Shown: in pieces, positions 61,806 through 64,000 of the stretch | Position numbering within the stretch: the stretch's first letter is position 1 | Layout: each line of letters begins with the position of its first letter | From: Achromobacter sp. Root83 | Lineage (GTDB): Bacteria > Pseudomonadota > Gammaproteobacteria > Burkholderiales > Burkholderiaceae_B | Direction: 5' to 3' | Assembly (NCBI RefSeq): GCF_001428845.1 | Contig: NZ_LMIU01000023.1 | Span: 124,001-188,000 of the forward strand | Length of the DNA: 64,000 nucleotides | The notes under the pieces: model-generated | Database searches by the model: none | Seen by the model: only the letters and a program-made list of their open reading frames with translations | Told to the model about the DNA's origin: nothing | Program-made: the position numbers and the translations under genes

Positions 61806-63233
61806 ATGACCCGTCCAATTTTAGAACTGCGACCTGGGCAGCACCTGACGCTGACCCCACAATTACAGCAATCGATACGATTGTTGCAATTGTCCACGCT
61901 CGACCTAGAGGCCGAGATCTCGCAAGTGCTTGCGGAAAACCCGCTGCTGGACCGTGAGGACGAGTCGCCGTCGGCCGAGGCGCAGGCCGAATCCGAGCGC
62001 GAATCTTCCGTGCAGGACGACGAGCCCGCGGCCGAGCGCGAGACGCCGGTCGACGAGATGCCGGGATCCGGCGGCGTGTATCCGGATGACGACTCCAGCC
62101 TGCCGGAAGCCGCCCGGCCGGATACCCTGCGCGAGCATCTGCTTGGGCAGCTTGCCCTGACGCGCGCGGCCCCACGCGATGCGGGCTTGGCGTCGCTGCT
62201 GATCGACGAGTTGGATGAAAACGGCTATCTGGGTTCTCCGCTGGAGGAGATCCTGGGCTGGCTGCCGGCCGAACTCGAGCCGGATATCGATGAATTGCGC
62301 GCGGCGCTGTCCCTGCTGCAGTCATTCGATCCGGTGGGCATCGGCGCGCGCGACATGGCCGAATGCCTGCAACTGCAGTTGCGCAACCCGGATCTCGCTC
62401 GCCTGCCCGAGGCCGCCGACGCCACGGTGCTGGCCTGTGCCAGGCAGATCTGCGCGCAGCACCTGCCGCTGCTGGCCACGGGGAATGCCGCGCGCCTGTG
62501 CGCGGCGGTGGGCTGTGACGAGGCCACCTTTCGAGCAGCGCATTCCCTGATCCTCCGCCTGGAACCCCGCCCGGGACGCGCCTGGACCGTGCCGGCGGCC
62601 GAATATGCGGTGCCTGACGTCATCGTGCGCAAGACCCGGCGCGGCTGGCAGGTCACGCTCAACAGCGCGGCGGTGCCCCGGCTGCAGATCAACGGACTGT
62701 ATGCCCAGATGCTGGGCAATCAGAAAGAGTCCGCCCACGCGGGCCTGCAGGCCCAGTTGCAACAGGCCAGATGGATGATCCGCAACGTGGAGCAGCGCTT
62801 CGATACGATTCTTCGCGTGTCGCAGGCCATCGTGGAACGCCAGACGGCCTTTTTCAGCCAGGGGCCCGCCGCCATGCGGCCGCTCATCCTGAAAGACATC
62901 GCTGGCGAGCTGGGTTTGCACGAATCCACGATTTCACGCGCCACAACGCAGAAGTACATGCTCACTCCGTTTGGCACGCTCGAGCTCAAACGCTTCTTTG
63001 GCGCGGGCGTTTCGACGGAGGGCGGGGACGCCACCTCGGCCACCGCCGTGCAGACCCACATCCGCCAAATGGTGGCCGACGAGAACCGGGCCAAGCCCTT
63101 GTCCGACAGTCAGATCATGCAAAAACTGGCCGATCAGGGGATAGTGATCGCGCGCCGGACGGTGGCAAAGTACCGCGAAGCGCTTCGAATTGCGCCGGCT
63201 GCGCTGCGCAAGGCCCAAGCCTCGGCCCGGTGA
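61806..63233 (+). CDS. rpoN: RNA polymerase sigma-54 factor
   Basis: A 475-residue sigma-54. The N-terminal activator-interacting region is LRPGQHLTLTPQLQQSIRLLQLSTLDLEAEI. An acidic linker (about 45-110) follows, then the core-binding domain, a helix-turn-helix (IAGELGLHESTISRATTQKYM) and the RpoN box ARRTVAKYREAL. All regions are intact. It is not in the usual lptB-rpoN-hpf-ptsN order but alone. The start at 61806 (MTRPILELRPGQHL) fits the family; an ATG at 61788 is an alternative. Neither has a clear ribosome site. Confidence 0.92.
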   Translation: MTRPILELRPGQHLTLTPQLQQSIRLLQLSTLDLEAEISQVLAENPLLDREDESPSAEAQAESERESSVQDDEPAAERETPVDEMPGSGGVYPDDDSSLPEAARPDTLREHLLGQLALTRAAPRDAGLASLLIDELDENGYLGSPLEEILGWLPAELEPDIDELRAALSLLQSFDPVGIGARDMAECLQLQLRNPDLARLPEAADATVLACARQICAQHLPLLATGNAARLCAAVGCDEATFRAAHSLILRLEPRPGRAWTVPAAEYAVPDVIVRKTRRGWQVTLNSAAVPRLQINGLYAQMLGNQKESAHAGLQAQLQQARWMIRNVEQRFDTILRVSQAIVERQTAFFSQGPAAMRPLILKDIAGELGLHESTISRATTQKYMLTPFGTLELKRFFGAGVSTEGGDATSATAVQTHIRQMVADENRAKPLSDSQIMQKLADQGIVIARRTVAKYREALRIAPAALRKAQASAR

Positions 63234-63318
63234 AATAAGGGACGCAATACCGGAAATTCGTCCCTATTTTCAACGACTTGCGTGACACAATCGTTGCAAA
63301 TTTATTAGCGCGGGGGGC

Positions 63319-63347
63319 TTGTCAGCGCAGGAATAATTTTCGATAAT
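63319..63347 (+). promoter_or_regulatory. bfd promoter with Fur box over the -10
   Basis: TTGTCA, a 17-bp spacer and GATAAT form a near-consensus sigma-70 promoter. The start codon of bfd lies seven bases after the -10, which is where transcription should begin. The -10 and flanks (AATAATTTTCGATAATCATTC) resemble a Fur box made of GATAAT-type units, so iron-bound Fur would block it. Confidence 0.75.
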
Positions 63348-63354
63348 CATTCGC

Positions 63355-63636
63355 ATGTACATTTGCGTATGTAATGCCATCACCGAACGCCAAGTCCGCG
63401 CCAGCGTGGACGGTGGCGCGACGACGCTTTCCGACCTGCAATTCGAGCTGGGCGTGGCCACGTGCTGCGGCTGCTGCGCGGCAACCGCCGCCGAATATCT
63501 GCCGGGCGGCCGCTGCTCCAGCGTGTGCGACGTGCGCTCCATCGCAGTTCCGGTCAATGCCCCGGCCGCCATGGTCGAATCGGGTGCGCCTGCCGCCAAC
63601 AGCAGCTTCCCGATCCCGCTGGTCGCCATCGCCTGA
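63355..63636 (+). CDS. bfd: Bacterioferritin-associated ferredoxin-like protein
   Basis: A 93-residue [2Fe-2S] protein of the Bfd family. The cluster ligands are CVC (Cys4, Cys6) and C(C)GCC (Cys38, Cys41). Bfd docks on bacterioferritin and supplies electrons to release iron. The start MYICVCN is the canonical Bfd start, so the position is firm. The C-terminal 30 residues beyond the core (from about 63) are longer than in E. coli. A Fur-type box and promoter lie immediately before it and no ribosome site separates them from the ATG. Confidence 0.9.
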   Translation: MYICVCNAITERQVRASVDGGATTLSDLQFELGVATCCGCCAATAAEYLPGGRCSSVCDVRSIAVPVNAPAAMVESGAPAANSSFPIPLVAIA

Positions 63637-63666
63637 CCTGGGGTGTCTCTTTCCGGCTCGCTGCTT

Positions 63667-64000
63667 TCATGCCGCGAGCCGCGTCGCTTCCTTCTCGCAA
63701 AAATCCCTGATAACCATCGCCAGTTGGCGAGCGGCGTCGCGCGCCGACCCGGCCACGCATAGCGCCAGCTCCGACGGCGGTACGGCCGGCAGGCCCACGT
63801 CCAGGATCCTGTGGCCCGGCGCGATGCAGCGCCGTTCCAGCAGGGCGATCCCCAGTCCTCCCGTCAACGCGGCCTGCAGCCCCGCCAGGTTCGGGCTTTC
63901 ATACGCGATGCGCCAGCGCCGGCCGGCGGACTCCAGCGCGTGGATGGCGCGATTTCGATAGATGCAACCCTGCGGAAATGCCACCAGCGGCACGGGCGCG
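63667..64000 (-). CDS. LysR-family regulator, C-terminal part (partial)
   Basis: The last 111 codons of a LysR regulator; the 5' part lies beyond the right edge. The visible region is the second half of the effector domain (VAFPQGCIYRNRAIHALE, then AYESPNLAGLQAALTGGLGIALLERR) and a C-terminal helix. The DNA-binding domain is not in the window. The target is unknown. Confidence 0.85.
   Translation of the reverse strand, partial: APVPLVAFPQGCIYRNRAIHALESAGRRWRIAYESPNLAGLQAALTGGLGIALLERRCIAPGHRILDVGLPAVPPSELALCVAGSARDAARQLAMVIRDFCEKEATRLAA

Noticed and set aside
1..64000. Insertion sequences, prophage, integrons, CRISPR arrays, tRNA or rRNA genes
   Set aside because: No transposase, integrase, phage or Cas protein is encoded, no regular spaced repeats were seen, and no tRNA-like or rRNA-like segment was noticed by eye. 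A tRNAscan or Infernal run would be decisive for small RNAs.

Overview
The window looks like chromosome from a high-GC betaproteobacterium of the Alcaligenaceae, most like Achromobacter, with Bordetella as the alternative. The grounds are four Bug (TctC-type) periplasmic binding proteins without membrane partners, many acyl-CoA catabolic genes, a classical autotransporter, and the argS / SPOR-domain / dsbA gene order. The species cannot be named from sequence alone. No tRNA, rRNA, insertion sequence, prophage or CRISPR array was found.

Layout. 0-5.3 kb: the 5' end of a Bug gene, an ArgD-type aminotransferase with a clear terminator, a small unknown gene, an internally deleted methyltransferase remnant and a 903-residue autotransporter. 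5.5-18.7 kb: a 12-gene leftward cluster headed by an IclR regulator. It holds a thiolase-like protein with its DUF35 partner, two Bug proteins, an NDP-forming acyl-CoA synthetase, an AtuA pair, an SDR, an acyl-CoA dehydrogenase, an APH-like kinase and an AMP-forming ligase. It reads as an uncharacterised pathway for a carboxylate that is activated to a CoA thioester. 18.9-29 kb: mixed genes, including an unusual ABC ATPase, a LysR/RidA/old-yellow-enzyme group, a Tat-exported carotenoid oxygenase and two exporters.

29-42 kb: the leucine/isovalerate (liu) block. liuA, aceK, a thiolase, liuB and liuD run leftward. liuR lies 3 kb away with ynfA, divergent from a metallo-hydrolase. An identical 19-bp sequence sits in front of both transcription units, which ties regulator to target. 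Between them lie an M20 amidohydrolase and a Bug protein.

42-51 kb: a LysE exporter, nitroreductase, cystathionine beta-lyase, a hydrolase translationally coupled to a leucine-type binding protein, then argS / SPOR / dsbA and two small conserved genes. 51-57 kb: a Ugp-like ABC importer with a GpdQ-type glycerophosphodiesterase under a LacI-family repressor; matching LacI-type operators precede the repressor and the transporter. 57.5-64 kb: an amidase, leuA preceded by a previously unannotated leucine-rich leader peptide, an isolated rpoN, bfd with an apparently leaderless Fur-controlled promoter, and the end of a LysR gene.
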